NCBI GenBank assembly: GCA_014338405.1
Contig: JTDE01021415.1
Location: forward strand, 63,409-127,408
DNA: 64,000 nt
DNA from: Paragonimus skrjabini miyazakii
Taxonomy: Eukaryota > Platyhelminthes > Trematoda > Plagiorchiida > Troglotrematidae
Direction: 5' to 3'
Shown here: piece by piece, positions 13,140-25,249 of the stretch
Position numbering within the stretch: position 1 is the first letter of the stretch
How the letters are laid out: each line of letters starts with the position of its first letter
The notes under the pieces: model-generated
What the model saw: only the letters and a program-made list of their open reading frames with translations
Databases searched by the model: none
Told to the model about the DNA's origin: nothing
Made by a program: the position numbers and the translations under genes

Positions 13140-14565
13140 TGATGGTTAGTTACAGGTGGCGTGGTTCCATCCAAGACTGTCGTTCTTATTGGAGCATGTA
13201 CTTGGACTCAGATCATGCATTGATATGTTGTCGTTTTGTTCTTACTTTTGCTGGTCAACGACCCCACCAACAGCAACGACTGGTTATTGAGAAACCAGCT
13301 TTCCAGTCGGTAATGCATAAGTACCAAACTAGCTTAGAATGCTGCCTTTGTAGTACTCACTCCGAAGATCCTTATAGCTGCTGGACACAAATCTCACAAG
13401 CTATTCAGAAAGCAGGTACTATAGCATACGACATATGAGTACATAAGTTTGACAAACATTGGATTTCAGAGGAATCTCTGGAGTTGTTAGAAGCCAGACG
13501 GAAGATTCCTCCTGGTAGTTCACATAATAAGTCTAGAAGAGATATTCGTAGGAAGCTGAGACGTAGTCTAAAGACTGATCGTGAGGCTTGGTTATTGGAG
13601 AAGGTTAAGGAAATGGAGATCGCTCTTGCTTCAGGGAACAGCGGCAATTTCTTTAAACTGATCCGTGTTACTGGTCCCAAGCGACTGTGAAGCTATCAAC
13701 GAGGCAGAGGGCACACTAATTTATAATAAGTCCAGAAGGTTGGAACGCTGGGCGGAACACTTTGAGGGTCAATTTAGGTGGCCTCCTGCTTCTTCCGTGC
13801 TGCCTCCACAAACTTCTGATGTAATGTCCTGATCGGTAGATTTAGAACCACCCACTGAGACTGAGGTTCGCAATTGCATCTCGGTTCTCAATCGTAATAA
13901 GACTGCTGGTCCAGATGATCTCGTGCCGGCACTTTTTAAAGAAGGTGGATGACGGAGACCATCCCTCCGTGCTGGAGTCACGCGATAATTGTTCATATAG
14001 TCAAAAAGGGTATCATGAGGTCTTGTGAAAACCATAGGGGAATTAGTTTGACCCCAGTCATTTCTAGGGTTCTGGCCTCCATCACACTTCGTCGACTCAC
14101 TGCAGTTCGTGAGTTAAACATTAGAGAAGAACAGGCAGCGTTTCGTTCTAGCCGTATGATGTATGTATGTATAATGTATAGATCATATTTTTACCCTTTG
14201 TCAAATTTTGGAGCAGCGTCATGTGTACCGCCGGCCAACAATTGCCGTATTTCTCGATTATAAAGATGCATTCGATTCGGTGGATCGATCTAAACTTTTA
14301 AAGTTGCTTCAACGCAGGGGTGTACCGAGCAAATGTGTGAACATACTGTCGGCGCTTTACTCCCATACTTCAGCTCAGGTTATGGTTTACGGTGAGTTAT
14401 CTGACAGTTTCAGCACCAGGAGCGGCGTTCATCGAGGCTGTCCCCTTTCACCATTTTTGTTTAATTTCGTCATGGACGAAATAATGGAGAACTGTTTGCG
14501 TCACTCAAATGATGCCGGTGTTGACCTCCTACCTGCTGGAAGGCTGACTGATCTTGATTATACTG
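13140..14565 (+). mobile_element. Family A LINE, endonuclease tail to RT palm
   Basis: The + strand frames give, in order: the end of the endonuclease (LDSDHALICCRFVLTFAGQ), the linker (WISEESLELLEARRKIPPGS, KSRRDIRRKLRRSLKTDREA), an NKTAGPDD.VPALFKEGG block, the RT finger (SCENHRGISLTPVISRVLAS, REEQAAFR), FLDYKDAFDSVDRSKLLKLL, SGVHRGCPLSPFLFNFVMD, then LTDLDYTD where the catalytic YADD would be. At that point a SINE-like repeat begins and the coding match ends. Several stops and frame changes. Its 3' UTR resumes beyond the SINE. Confidence 0.85.
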
Positions 14566-14745
14566 ACGTCAGTAGTGCATATCCTCGCCACTGCCGGGGC
14601 TAGAATTCCAACGACGCTGTTCATGAGGCGACCGTGTTCACCACTACGCCACTGACCTCACGTTAGGCATGACCGAATTATCATAAGTGAACGCTCAACC
14701 ATTTTCGCTTGTGAGTAATGAACTCGTTCACGAAGGGGTTGGTCA
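14566..14745 (-). mobile_element. tRNA-derived SINE (family 1), inserted in the LINE
   Basis: The reverse complement has an A-box-like TGGCGTAGTGG and, about 40 nt later, a decayed B-box-like element before CCCCGGCAGTGG. The same core recurs at 37155-37545, 49320-49650 and 55975-56520. It begins exactly where the LINE RT reading breaks off at the YADD position. Confidence 0.6.
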
Positions 14746-15152
14746 TGGTAGGTCGGGTTCGTCTCCCGGGCTGGTGCCCTCGCGTCTTACAGAGTCGGTG
14801 GCTTGAGACGTTAGGTGAGATAGTGCCTGACCGAGCTCAGTGACGTGAATGTTGTTTGGCCGAGTTGTCTGTGAAGTGAGTGCATTTAGTCATGCGGGGC
14901 AGTGAAGGCCTTGAGGAAGGTGTCTTGCTGATGACGGCTCACTTTCAGCTCAGTTGTTTGTTTGCATGGTGTATTCGCTTAGATATTGTATGTTCGAATG
15001 TAAACGTAGCTATTTTTCGTGTTTAGGTCTCCTTGCTTTTCCCTTTTTCCATCTCTCTTCCTATATATGGTTTGCTTTTTCTTCTTCGTGGTTGTGTGGC
15101 AGTTAAGCATCAGTGTGAAACATTGATGTATTGCTGTCTATGATGATGATGT
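14746..15152 (+). mobile_element. Family A LINE 3' UTR
   Basis: Same 3' UTR as 10202-10555 (antisense), 5990-6612 and 57160-57515, ending in GATGATGATG. It includes the sequences GAGCTCAGTGACGTGAATG and TTGTGTGGCAGTTAAGCATC found in other copies. It is presumably the tail of the 13140-14565 element. Confidence 0.75.
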
Positions 15153-15159
15153 TTAAGTG

Positions 15160-17915
15160 GTTACCGTTATATACGTTATCAATGCACTTCATCCCTTGGC
15201 ACTGTACTTGATGCGTTTCATTCATTTAGACCCAAGTCCTAGCGGTTTGTGTAGAAACATTTTGCCTACTTGTTTCGAACATAACACTGTTGTTTCGATG
15301 AAGGCAGTGGTGCGCTTTATGCGTCCTGAGAGATGAATTTTCAGCTGTTTACACACGTGATGAATGAAAGGTAACTAGTTATTTGTGCTTGAATCACACA
15401 TTCATAACTATCCTTATTCTGAACCTCATGGAAAAGTTAGCGAACTGTCACAGTTGATACCACCGTTTGCAACTGTCCGCTAACTTTGAGAAGAAAATTG
15501 TTGATATAGCATCGTCTTTAATTCAAGTGTGTAAAGGCTGAAGTTGTACAGATGTCGACGTAAATAAGTAATATCAGAAGTGTATAGCCGGACGTATGTA
15601 AATAAGCGTTTATACTGGAATGTATCGGGAGATGTGGAAATACATTTCGAGTGATCGGTATAAGGAGGCTGGGTCGTGTCATGTTGGCTTTTTGTCGTAA
15701 GCATATTGCGAATGGATATGAAACAGTGAAACTTAAAAGTTGTTCACAGGGGCTACTACTGTAATCTGACAGACGTTTTGGGTGGCAAAATATGTAGTAT
15801 CCTTTGGAAACAAACCTTTGAAATACAGCTGATGAACGATACATTCAGTGGGAGAGCACACCGCCACTGATAACTCGAATATCTAAGTGATGTGGGACGG
15901 AGGGTGATTTCAAGTGCCAAATATAAGACGATGGGCGAAGTCACTAATATCTTTGATGTTCACCTGAGTTTCATTTCGAACGATAACTAGTTTTTTGGAA
16001 GCTTCCAGTGTCGTTGACATGTACGAAAGTAGACGAAACTTGACTTTTCTTTTTTAAGAATTAGTGTGGTAAGTACCCTCTTCTAAAAGTCAGCAATTTT
16101 GCATTGTGCGGAACGCTGAGTGAATCACTCAGCTTTGGGTGGGCCTAAAAATCCAATACAATCTTTAAGAATGACTCTCAGGTCCACTTGCTTCGCTGGA
16201 CTTCAACCGGTCAAGTCGTTCAAAATAGCTACTCTCTCAGTGAAAGTAGACAGAGCAATGGAAGAAAAAACTGTGTTAGCTGAGGTGGAGTTTTCTGTTG
16301 CACTTTCGAAATTGTCAGCATCGACATGCTGCTTGACAAGAGAGCTCAATCCACTCAACCTCTCCATTATTTCTCAGAATGCACGGCAGCTCCTGTCATC
16401 CGGTAACGTGCGGAATTCAAACGATTTATTCCATGTCTGGTAAACGTTTGCCGTTGAATGATATTTTGCTTTTTGTGCTCTTCCTTTCTTTTTGCGAAAT
16501 ATCTTTGAGGCCCGGGAAAGAAAATCCGTCCGCAGGAATGTTTTTTTTCTCAAGCGCGGCAAATACTGAGTGGAAAATTAAGGGAGCTAGTCAACTGATT
16601 GTAAACCAGTTGGCTCAAATCAGATGAAGCTGTTATTGCCCTAAGCCTATTATCAGCTGTCCGGTGATGGTCGAAGTTTGATTATGCGTTCTCCATAGTC
16701 AGTGAGAAGGATATCTTGCTGTAAACCATAGGACTAGGCTTCACGATAGGGTGGTTAAAGTTATCTGAAGTAGTTCGCTTATGGACCGCGACCACCTACG
16801 TCTAGACTTGTAGGAGGAGTAACAGTGTTCTGCTGGCCAACGGTTACAGGAAAGCTGGTATCAAGTCGGTTGAATTCACAGCATACAACTCAGTGGCATG
16901 TCGATATTATCCTAAAGAGATACCAATAAACCATCACCAAATTTGTCAATCTCGCTGGCGGGACAGCCTAGAGATAAATAAATATCACACGCCACAGCTG
17001 TACGAAAACTGTGTAAGAGTCTTTGCTTGCATAGACACTGAAACAAAAAAAAGAAAACTCGCACGGATCTGTATTATATGTAAGTGCGAACACCTCCACC
17101 CACGCCTTCCGATAACATTTAGTGTCGTACACTGGAACCGTCAATTTTCACAACTTCGTTTTGGATGTGTTCATGCAACCAGGGTTCCTGCAACATAATA
17201 ACAACCAGGCTGGTTTATTCACAAAATTGACTTGTACTGTTAGACTCGCTCATGTTACTGGGTGAAGAACGGACGTTTCCATTTGTAAGCACAGGTAAGT
17301 ACATTTCCTTGATATTTCGCTTCCAGAATGTTATCTTCCTTGTCACTCAATGTTTTCTGGCATTCCCCTTTGATTTGTGCTAAATTTTATACAGTTCATT
17401 CTTAACTGCTTTGTTCGTAAATGAGAATTGCGAAGACAGAGATTCAGTTTGATTTCACATAATCGCGAGAGTATTTTGGCCTAATACTAATTACACGACG
17501 GTGGTGATCGAAACGAATACCATATTTGAACTGTCCCCACACTTTTCTAAAGGGTGAGTAAATAACCGGCATCCTAAATGGTAGAGAAAATTTTCGCATG
17601 CTCAAATTTAAAGGTCTCCGCTTGTTTTTTGAACACTTCGTATATATGAGAATCACGCGGTTCATTGCACCGCAGTTAGTCACAACTATTGCCAATAAAA
17701 ATGGCTGCAGCATTTCAGCCTGAATATCGATTTTTTAGGCAAAGTTTCAGTCATGTTAGATAGGGTTTCGCATGTAACTGGTGCACAGTTTAACTCTCAA
17801 GCGACGAAGGTTGCGCTATTTTTATGTGAGTTTCCATCATCTAATCACACAGAATGTGGGCCTAATTTCTTTTTTTAGTGTTTTCCTTATGTTGCAACTG
17901 CTCATTCTTCCGTAG
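15160..17915. other. Intron 2, 3' part: nothing recognised
   Basis: No RT, integrase or SINE boxes seen. One 107-codon + frame at 16120-16443 and shorter ones have no recognisable motif. The intron ends at cattcttccgtag before exon 3. Confidence 0.45.
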
Positions 17916-18172
17916 GATCCGGTTGGAGGAAATTCAACTTATGGCTACTACGCGCAGCGGTGCTGTTAAGTTGGAGGCCAAGGTTATTGATGTGGAACTG
18001 ACTAATCGTGTCTGTCAGGGTTCGCTCGATTCGTGCTTTTTACCATGTCGCGAGTCCGTGTGTAGACATGACCCAACGAAAAGTGTGATTAATGTATCCA
18101 AACGGCCGTCGAATTTGGGGCTTTCGTCAGTCACTTGTCCCGTTGATCATCCGGGGTCATTTACTTTCTCAG
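17916..18172 (+). CDS. BLTP1: BLTP1 exon 3
   Basis: 257 nt, phase 2 in (G completes the split Arg) and 1 out at CAG|gttcgt. It contains IRLEEIQLMA and GAVKLEAKVIDVELTNRV, a conserved BLTP1 block, followed by a Cys-containing variable stretch. The phase match to exon 2 across a 5.4-kb intron supports both exons. Confidence 0.88.
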
Positions 18173-18259
18173 GTTCGTTTTTGTTTGTATAATTGGAAAC
18201 TATTGAAGCACCGTGAGCTACACCGGATAAATTGTACTTTCTTCTATTTTGTGTTTTAG

Positions 18260-18330
18260 GAGCCGGAAATCCATTATTTATCTACTCAAGTGTGGCAAAA
18301 ATCTGCGCGGAATTGGGCTATCTAGACCAG
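18260..18330 (+). CDS. BLTP1: BLTP1 exon 4
   Basis: 71 nt, phase 1 in and 0 out, after an 87-nt intron. It encodes GAGNPLFIYSSVAKICAELG followed by YLDQ. Acceptor gtgttttag, donor CAG|gtacta. Confidence 0.82.
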
Positions 18331-18739
18331 GTACTAACACTGATTTAGTGTTGTTCGTTCATATTTGACTACTTTGTTTCTTCCGGGTACTAGGGACTTC
18401 TAATTTCACCCTGAACTTCTCCCGTACTCATCGTAACCATTTCAATCTAGCATCTTCATCAGTATGTTCGCCCTATCCGATTGTTACAGTTTTCGTTTCC
18501 TTAACTTTGTTAAAACCGTTAGTGTTAATAGTTTATTTCTGGCTGTGACTGTTTGTTAACTTGAAAACCTCTAGAAACCAACAAAGCTCCTTTGGGCATT
18601 TCAGGGTGCCGGGCTAGGGTTGTCACATATACCCGAGACTTACGGTTTAATAAAAACAAGTTTTACTTTGCATTTTATACTAAATCCAGTTGATTGACCG
18701 TTTAGCTTAGATACTCTGTGAATCCATTTTTACCCTCAG

Positions 18740-18968
18740 GATCTGTTCTTTGACGAACGAACCCCGGAATTCCGTACAGTGGCCTTTTTCAAAACAACAA
18801 TTGCCCTTCGTTCACTTTTGGCTGATGAGAAGTTCTCTTCGATTTCTGCCACGAGCCACCAACAGTCGACTGTGGCGCAACCGGAATCCATTCAGGGAGA
18901 GCACGACGCCTTCCTTATATCGTTGAATCGTCCCACGCTTTGGTTGAAACCGTTCACGTTTGATCGTG
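18740..18968 (+). CDS. BLTP1: BLTP1 exon 5
   Basis: 229 nt, phase 0 in and 1 out. It contains FRTVAFFKTTIALRSLL and DAFLISLNRPTLWLKPFTFD, matching the family's FFKT.I.LR and LI.L..P......FDRA blocks. The Ala codon after FDR is split with the next exon. A poorly conserved Ser/Gln-rich linker sits between the blocks. Confidence 0.92.
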
Positions 18969-18974
18969 GTCAGT

Positions 18975-20977
18975 ATTTCACTTTTTACCTAAAAGCTATG
19001 TAGCTCATCAAAATATACTGGAATGCCAGAACGAACGAGCTGCACCGCTAGAAATCCTGCCGTCGACTAAGATGTCGGCATGTCTCTTAACATGGATTAA
19101 ACGGCTTTTTTGTGCAGGAGGGTTGCTTGCAGCTTCCATCTGACACTTTGTTTCTTATCCTGTACTGCGGCAATCCTGATGGAAAAATAGTAAATGGTGA
19201 AGAAAGTAGGTAAAACAAACGTTAACTCGCCGTAAACAAACTGATCATACCACTGCAGATACATCACTGAGTGATACACTATTATCTACCAACGCGTAAT
19301 TTTTGGCTGTGCTTCCTATGCGGCATGTCGTGGTTTCCGTCTTCGGGTCTTTCATAATCCGGCCATATATCTAATTAGTTACTCAGAATAAGAACGAATC
19401 CGGTCCGACCAATTTTATTGATGGATGAACATCATGAAGCTGCATTTGCTGAACCGTTTGCTGTCAACCAACTCCATGGAATTATTGTTTATTATGCTTA
19501 TACTGCGAAGAGGAATTGCTTTTACTCGATCAACGTTGTTTACTTTGGGTGGTTTAAATCAGTCAGTAGTTATTCACTGCACACTTAGTTGAGATGTTTA
19601 CTGACCTGTCAGTTTTCAGCTTTGGTCGGTGGACCTCACCAGTATACTGTCTTGGAATCTAATCATTTACATACAGTTATGTGTCAAACCATCTGCGTCA
19701 TACATAGCACTTTTTGGAACATCAGAACATTAGTACATATGAAAATCGGTTACATCTGAGGGTTTAGACCCCTGCAATCAGAAATGGCTTTATGAGTAGC
19801 GTAGCCCTAGTGTGACATCACGAAATGGACAGTTTGAAGGACAGTTTGCAGGTTTTCCTACACATGTCGACATAGATTAGGGGAACGACTAGCCAATCAG
19901 CCTATCAATTAGACCTGCTGTAGTGTTGTGAGTCTTAGACAGGCCCCGTGTTGGTTTAGTTCGAGGTGGTGAAGGAAAAAGCCGTGGCTTCGGATGTACG
20001 ACCAACATCAGAGTTCTGGATTGTGCTTGAGGTAGAACGTGGGTCTGCAACACGGTTGATTTCATCCTCGCTGATGTATAGATAGTTCACGGTTACACAG
20101 TGTCTGACAGACTCGATTGAGAACTCGTGAAAACTAAGCGTGTTATTCGGCGAATTTTAACACGTTTGAATGGGCATGGAGTCCGCATAAACCGAAAGAA
20201 AAACTTCAGTAAGTCTTTCTAGTCATCGTTAGCTGAAGGGGAATTTTTGTTGACGATCAGTTTGTTCTAGCAAGTTGCACAATTGATGGCATGGCATAGC
20301 CCCTTATCAGACAAACATTCAATTTTGGAGAGTTCGATCATCCTAACGACACGTTTTGGCTTCTTTTTCTGTGTGGATTGTAAACGTTTAGGCGAATATG
20401 TGGGATGTAAACTGGGTGTTCTTGAATGTCACCCAATGTGTCTTCGTTTGCCAATCCATTGGTTTGGATATTCCCTAGCTAGACAAGCGCAAACGTGCAA
20501 AATGTGGTACATCTTCATTTTACTGGAGCAGGCGCGTTGTGCATTTCTTTCCTGTTGTATATGGCGAAGCCTACTTGTCATTTTGGACGGGAAGCTTTAG
20601 ACCAACAAATAAACTACGTGAGTGAACCGCAGCAAAAATTGCGCTAACTTCTAACCCATTTACTTCGTGTGTTGTATACTGAGACCGAAACTATACAGTA
20701 ATGTTGGAGGTTGGCTGTGTCCTATGCATGCAAGTGTGGACACACGCTACATATTAAACACGCATCTTGGTAGGATCCAGTACAGGAATGATACAAACCA
20801 CTTACGATACGCGACTTTTGAAAATTTAAGTAGTGCTATGAGAAGTCAGAAAGTAATTCGGTTTATCGTTACCTATATTTTGTTAGATCTTGTATTGTCC
20901 GTTCATTAAGTGCTCTGGAAAGTTGATAGAGTAGCCTACCATTGTGATATTTTATTCCCACTTTTTTTATCACCCAG
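18975..20977. other. Intron 5: nothing recognised
   Basis: No transposon or coding motif found. The sequence is AT-rich with frequent stops on both strands and ends in the pyrimidine tract actttttttatcacccag. Confidence 0.45.
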
Positions 20978-21051
20978 CCATTCTCATTTGGATGGTTTAT
21001 AAGAGTGAATTCGCGAAGTGGAAGGAGTACATGAACTATTTGGCATCCCTG
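20978..21051 (+). CDS. BLTP1: BLTP1 exon 6
   Basis: 74 nt, phase 1 in and 0 out. It encodes (A)ILIWMVYKSEFAKWKEYMN and ends YLASL|gtaagt. This continues FDR of exon 5 as FDRA(I/V)L.W..YK...(K/N)W, a conserved BLTP1 block. Confidence 0.9.
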
Positions 21052-21122
21052 GTAAGTTTTACACGAAGTGTATATTTCTATGAGTCTAGATTCGTCATGT
21101 CCACAAACCCATGTGTGAAAGC

Positions 21123-21123
<1 letters not shown>

Positions 21124-21172
<49 letters not shown>
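21124..21172. repeat. (AT)n microsatellite, about 49 nt
   Basis: Perfect alternating AT tract 70 nt downstream of exon 6. Confidence 0.95.
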
Positions 21173-21174
<2 letters not shown>

Positions 21175-21451
21175 TAGTCGTTGTCTCATCTTATCCGCTA
21201 TATCTGCTTGTGTTTCTAGTATTGTGTTGGTCAGAACTGATGGTTGTCTTCCAGTTAGTCCTTTCTGTGAGATCCTTACACGACTGACCTCCATGCTCAA
21301 ACCAGTGCGCACCAGCCCCCATGCACTGATGATGTCATCTCGTTTAGTAATAAGACATTTGCAACGTTAATGCCTACTTCGGTGAACAGCTGAATACCCG
21401 AATTTTGTTCGTGCATTTTTGCGGGATTGTCTCAGTATTTATACATCCAGG

Positions 21452-21551
21452 NNNNNNNNNNNNNNNNNNNNNNNNNNNNNNNNNNNNNNNNNNNNNNNNN
21501 NNNNNNNNNNNNNNNNNNNNNNNNNNNNNNNNNNNNNNNNNNNNNNNNNNN
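21452..21551. other. Assembly gap (100 N)
   Basis: Exactly 100 N, the usual placeholder for a gap of unknown size. Sequence inside intron 6 is missing here. Confidence 0.98.
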
Positions 21552-22479
21552 GCGAATGAATGTCGAACGAAGCCATAGCTTCCCCTTTTCTAACTTCAGA
21601 TGCTGTACCTTGTTAAGGTCATCGATAGGTTAGTTTGTATGTGAGACTGGCAGTTGAACTGATCAGTGTAAACGATTTGTGGTACTCTTGAATCCTTCTG
21701 CCGACCGCCGAATCTTAGAATTTTCGGTGTGTCCGAATTCTCCTCCAAGATGTTTTCAACGATTATTTTGACTCATTAGTTTTCTCGTTTTTTCTACTGG
21801 ATCCTGTTTTATGTTTAACGTCGTATAAACTGTTTCAATATTAAGCATTAAGTTAGCCTTTGAGACTGCCGTTTATGTTTAGCATGATTGTAGCGTCGCT
21901 CTTACTAGCTAGTAGAACAACGGTGTTTATGTTACCCACTGATGAACTACGAGCGATTTTCTCTTCGTTACTAAGCGGATTGTCTTTGTTTTGATCCGGT
22001 TATACTGGTCACGGCTGCCTTAGCTTGTTGATAGTTATCGACCTCCAGTAGATATCTTCAGGTGATATGGCGAGTTCAGTGATCTAGACACTCTTGGTGT
22101 TAAAATTAAGATCGCTCTTCCATCACCTATCATCTGATGACTGAGAAAGTTTTGGTTTTGTTCACTTAACGATTGTGCCGGACTATATCCGATTGTTATT
22201 GTTTCTTGTAGTCTGGCGGTTGCTGTTTTATCGGAGATGTCTTTGTATTTGTTCTTTTGGACAATTGTCTTCTAACAGTATGAATTGGACTATGTATGCT
22301 CCAAATCACAACGCAGACAGTGCATGAACTCAACATTTCAATTTGTACAAACTAGTTTTGTCCTCTGCTTTTCTCGTGTCCCGTTGTAATGTGTTCCGAC
22401 ATGAGCTAAACAAGCCTTCATGTTATTTTTATTATAGATAAGTAATGTGGCGGCAGATTTGGTAGTTTAAAACAGGCTC

Positions 22480-22580
22480 AGTCGCGAAACTTCTGAATCT
22501 CGCTTGGATTTGAATCAGCGACAGATACAGCATGTTCAGACGTTACAAACGCTTTACTGGTTGAGCCACGAAACTATGCC
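22480..22580 (-). mobile_element. tRNA-derived SINE (family 2)
   Basis: The reverse complement carries an A-box-like TGGCTCAACCAGT and, 48 nt later, a B-box-like TGATTCAAATCC. The same body with better boxes is at 22750-22850 and 44225-44610. It is not a functional tRNA: no acceptor stem was found. Confidence 0.6.
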
Positions 22581-22749
22581 GGGATCTAGGGAATTTCATT
22601 TTCGGACTCAGTTACCTCACTCCACTGCATCATACGGAGTACATCAAATGGTTCAGAGATTTGTTTGCCCAAACAGGATTTCCCAAACACTGCGCTGGAA
22701 TTCAACAACGCCACTGCTGACCACTGGACTTCCATTATTGTTAAGGCAG

Positions 22750-22850
22750 TGTCTTCTTAGCCCACCTGGTAAAGCGCTTGTCCCTTCTAGGCATACTGTT
22801 TCTATCACCCGTTCGAATCCAACTGACACCCAGGTTTTTCGTATAATTTG
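22750..22850 (+). mobile_element. tRNA-derived SINE (family 2)
   Basis: Forward orientation: an A-box-like TAGCCCACCTGGT then the B box CGTTCGAATCC, followed by CCAGGTTTTTCGT as in the copies near 44220 and 44520. It faces the copy at 22480-22580. Confidence 0.65.
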
Positions 22851-23446
22851 CCGATGTTCTGCTACATTACGGGATCCTGTTCTTCTAATGGAACATGTCT
22901 GTGCACTGCGCTTGACAGCTAAATAGACCGGTTGATTATTGTGAAGCCGCTGAAACACTGCTGTCTGAAGTATCTGTTCTCAACTCGAAACAGTTTATTC
23001 GGTGTCTTAGTCACTTACCCATCCTAACCTCAATCTCTTGTGTTCCTGATACTGTAATGGTCAACACCGATAGTTGTCATTCCGCTAGTCTCAATTGGTA
23101 AGTCTTTACGGAAAACGTCATCTGATTAACACAACATTAATCAACATCTTTTACTCTAGTCTGATCTTCCAAATTGTAATTTACCACTAGTAACGCGTAT
23201 CGGGCAGCGTGCTGGTAATAGATGTTCGGATTCTAAAGGTACCGGTGTTTATAGCCGTTACTCTTCTGATGGAGCTTTCAAGTTATTAGGACACTTTCAA
23301 GCCGGCATGATATAAAGCTATTCCGGATAGTAACTTACCCATTGCACGCCCTGGAGACGATGGGAAGATGTAAAGACTGATACTGGCAAGTTGGAGAGGA
23401 GGAAGCGATAGGTCACGGCTTTGTGGCGAAGATTATGCCCAGTGAC

Positions 23447-23590
23447 CAATAGTGTAGCGAACAAGCTCGTTTTCGGTTATTCATCATCAGGCTAATTACA
23501 TAACAATTTATATGAAACAGAGTTGTCAGGGCGAAACGGACAAAAACAAGTAGCTAGTTTGAGTGAGGTCAGACCATACTAAGTGACCAA
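23447..23590. repeat. Left inverted terminal repeat of Penelope-like element
   Basis: The reverse complement matches 25250-25371 over about 120 nt with few changes; both include GAGCTTGTTCGCTACACTATTG and GTTTCATATAAATTGTTATG. Confidence 0.85.
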
Positions 23591-24234
23591 ACCAAATTCG
23601 AGCAGGTGGAGAATGAGAAGGACAAAACCCCTCAAATAGAGAAGGCGTTGTCGAAAATACTACATTCTATGAAACAAAACGGGACAGCTGACTCTCCAAC
23701 TTTCGAACGTATTCGACCCATTGGAAACACAATTCCCAGGCTTTACGGAGTGCCGAAAGTTCACAAAGCGGGTATTCCTCTTCGATCTATTTTAGACATG
23801 TGTAACTCACCATACCACTCGCTGGCTAAATGGTTATCGCATCTCCTTGAACCTGTCAGGTAGAAGTTATCAAAACGTAGCTTACGAGACTCCTTTGAAT
23901 TCATTAACACAATCAACGGGTTAAACCTAACCGGACAACAATAGCTTTCTCTGGACGTGTCCTTCTTATTTACGAATGTTCCACTGAAGGAGACGATAGA
24001 CTATTTGTGTGGTTATATTGTGATTAACAACATAGCTGTCCATATCCCCTCACTAGAACTAAAACAGTTATTGTACTTTTGTACTTATAGCATACAGTTT
24101 AATTTCATTGGAGAACTTTATCGACAAACAGATGGCGTGGCGATGGGATCCCCATTGGGACCGTTGTTTGCTGACGTCTTGAGAATGACCAGTTAGAAGA
24201 AGCCATCCGTGGATTTAGCGTTTATAAACGATAT

Positions 24235-25221
24235 GTGAATGACATCATATGTATTGTTAGCGAAAATGCTAACCCAACGGATATCTTAGCCATTTTCAAC
24301 TCTGCCCACGCGAACGCGACATTTACACTAGAAGCTGAACGTTACGATCAACTATCTTTTCTGGACGTACCCATCCGGCGACGTGCTGATGGATCCGTTC
24401 AACGTAAAATCTATAGGAAAGAAACCTGGGATCGGCAGTATATCAATTTCGGCAGCTTTGTTCCTCTAAGGCAGAAAAGGAATCTCATAAACTGCTTGAC
24501 TAATAGAGCCATGAGAATATGTACACAGGATACAGTCTCCGATGAACTATCGTTTCTACGCGCACTGTTCTTACAAAATGGCCATCCAGCGCGTTTTGTA
24601 GACAAGACTATGCAGCGTCGTCAGAAACAGGATAAGATGTACCTAGTGGAAAAGAAAGCAGTATTTATCTCATTACCATTCAAAGGAGATACACTTGCGG
24701 AAACAATCACTAGGAGACTTGACACTGTAATCAACAGAACATTCTACTCTGCAAAATTACGCGTATGTTTCAACTTCACTCCAGCTTTGTGTTTACGGCG
24801 AAAGGGTAAAATGCCCGTTTCTGCGGCTTCTTTTTGTGTATACTCATTTACTTGTTCCTGTGGAACTAGTTATGTGGGTCGCACGACCAAGCGTTTATCT
24901 GAACGTATCCGTAAGCACCATCCAGCCTGGATCAGCAGCGGAGTCACCAAGATAATTACTAGCGCGATTGTTTCACACCTCGTTGATACACATCATACTG
25001 TCAACCTGGACTCCTGTTTTCGTCCGATTTACCGAGTCAACACCAGTCACTCAAAAGCTGTCAGATGCCGAATTTTAGCCACAGCCGAAGCGATTGAAAT
25101 TCGATTAAGAAATCCACCCTTGTGCGCACAAAAGCGCTTTGTTCAGGAGTTGAAGTTGCCATGGCCAACCACACACACCATGACCTATCAAACCGTCATG
25201 GTTCCATTGACGTCATATTGA
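24235..25221 (+). pseudogene. Penelope-like RT C-terminus and GIY-YIG endonuclease fragment
   Basis: 328 open codons from the damaged YVND motif to a natural stop. Residues about 1-150 are the RT thumb region (FLDVPIRRRADGS; the YINF..VPL..KRNLI block). Residues about 190-290 are the endonuclease: a Cys-containing VYSFTCSCG lead-in, YVGRTTKRLSERIRKHH, then a conserved H..(D)T.H segment. The N-terminal RT half is out of frame upstream, so it cannot act alone as a full polyprotein. Confidence 0.88.
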
Positions 25222-25249
25222 TGACGTACTCGTACCAGAACGTGTCTGA

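Noticed and set aside
16120..16443. 107-codon open frame as a possible gene or exon
   Set aside because: No recognisable motif, phases of exons 2 and 3 already join perfectly, and there is no flanking donor fitting them.
21317..21375. GCACTGATGATGTCATCTCG...GACATTTGCAACG, resembling a decayed Penelope-type hammerhead
   Set aside because: No GAAA after helix II. Reading it as a ribozyme needs several assumed transitions.
22750..22850. Functional tRNA gene (A and B boxes present)
   Set aside because: No acceptor or anticodon stem could be drawn; the same body repeats elsewhere, so it is a SINE.
23460..23500. CTGATGA...CCGAAAAC on the - strand of the left Penelope repeat, hammerhead-like
   Set aside because: No helix I can form around it, the residues closing helix II do not pair, and the right-hand repeat has CTGATAA and GAGAA. 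It is at best a dead relic.
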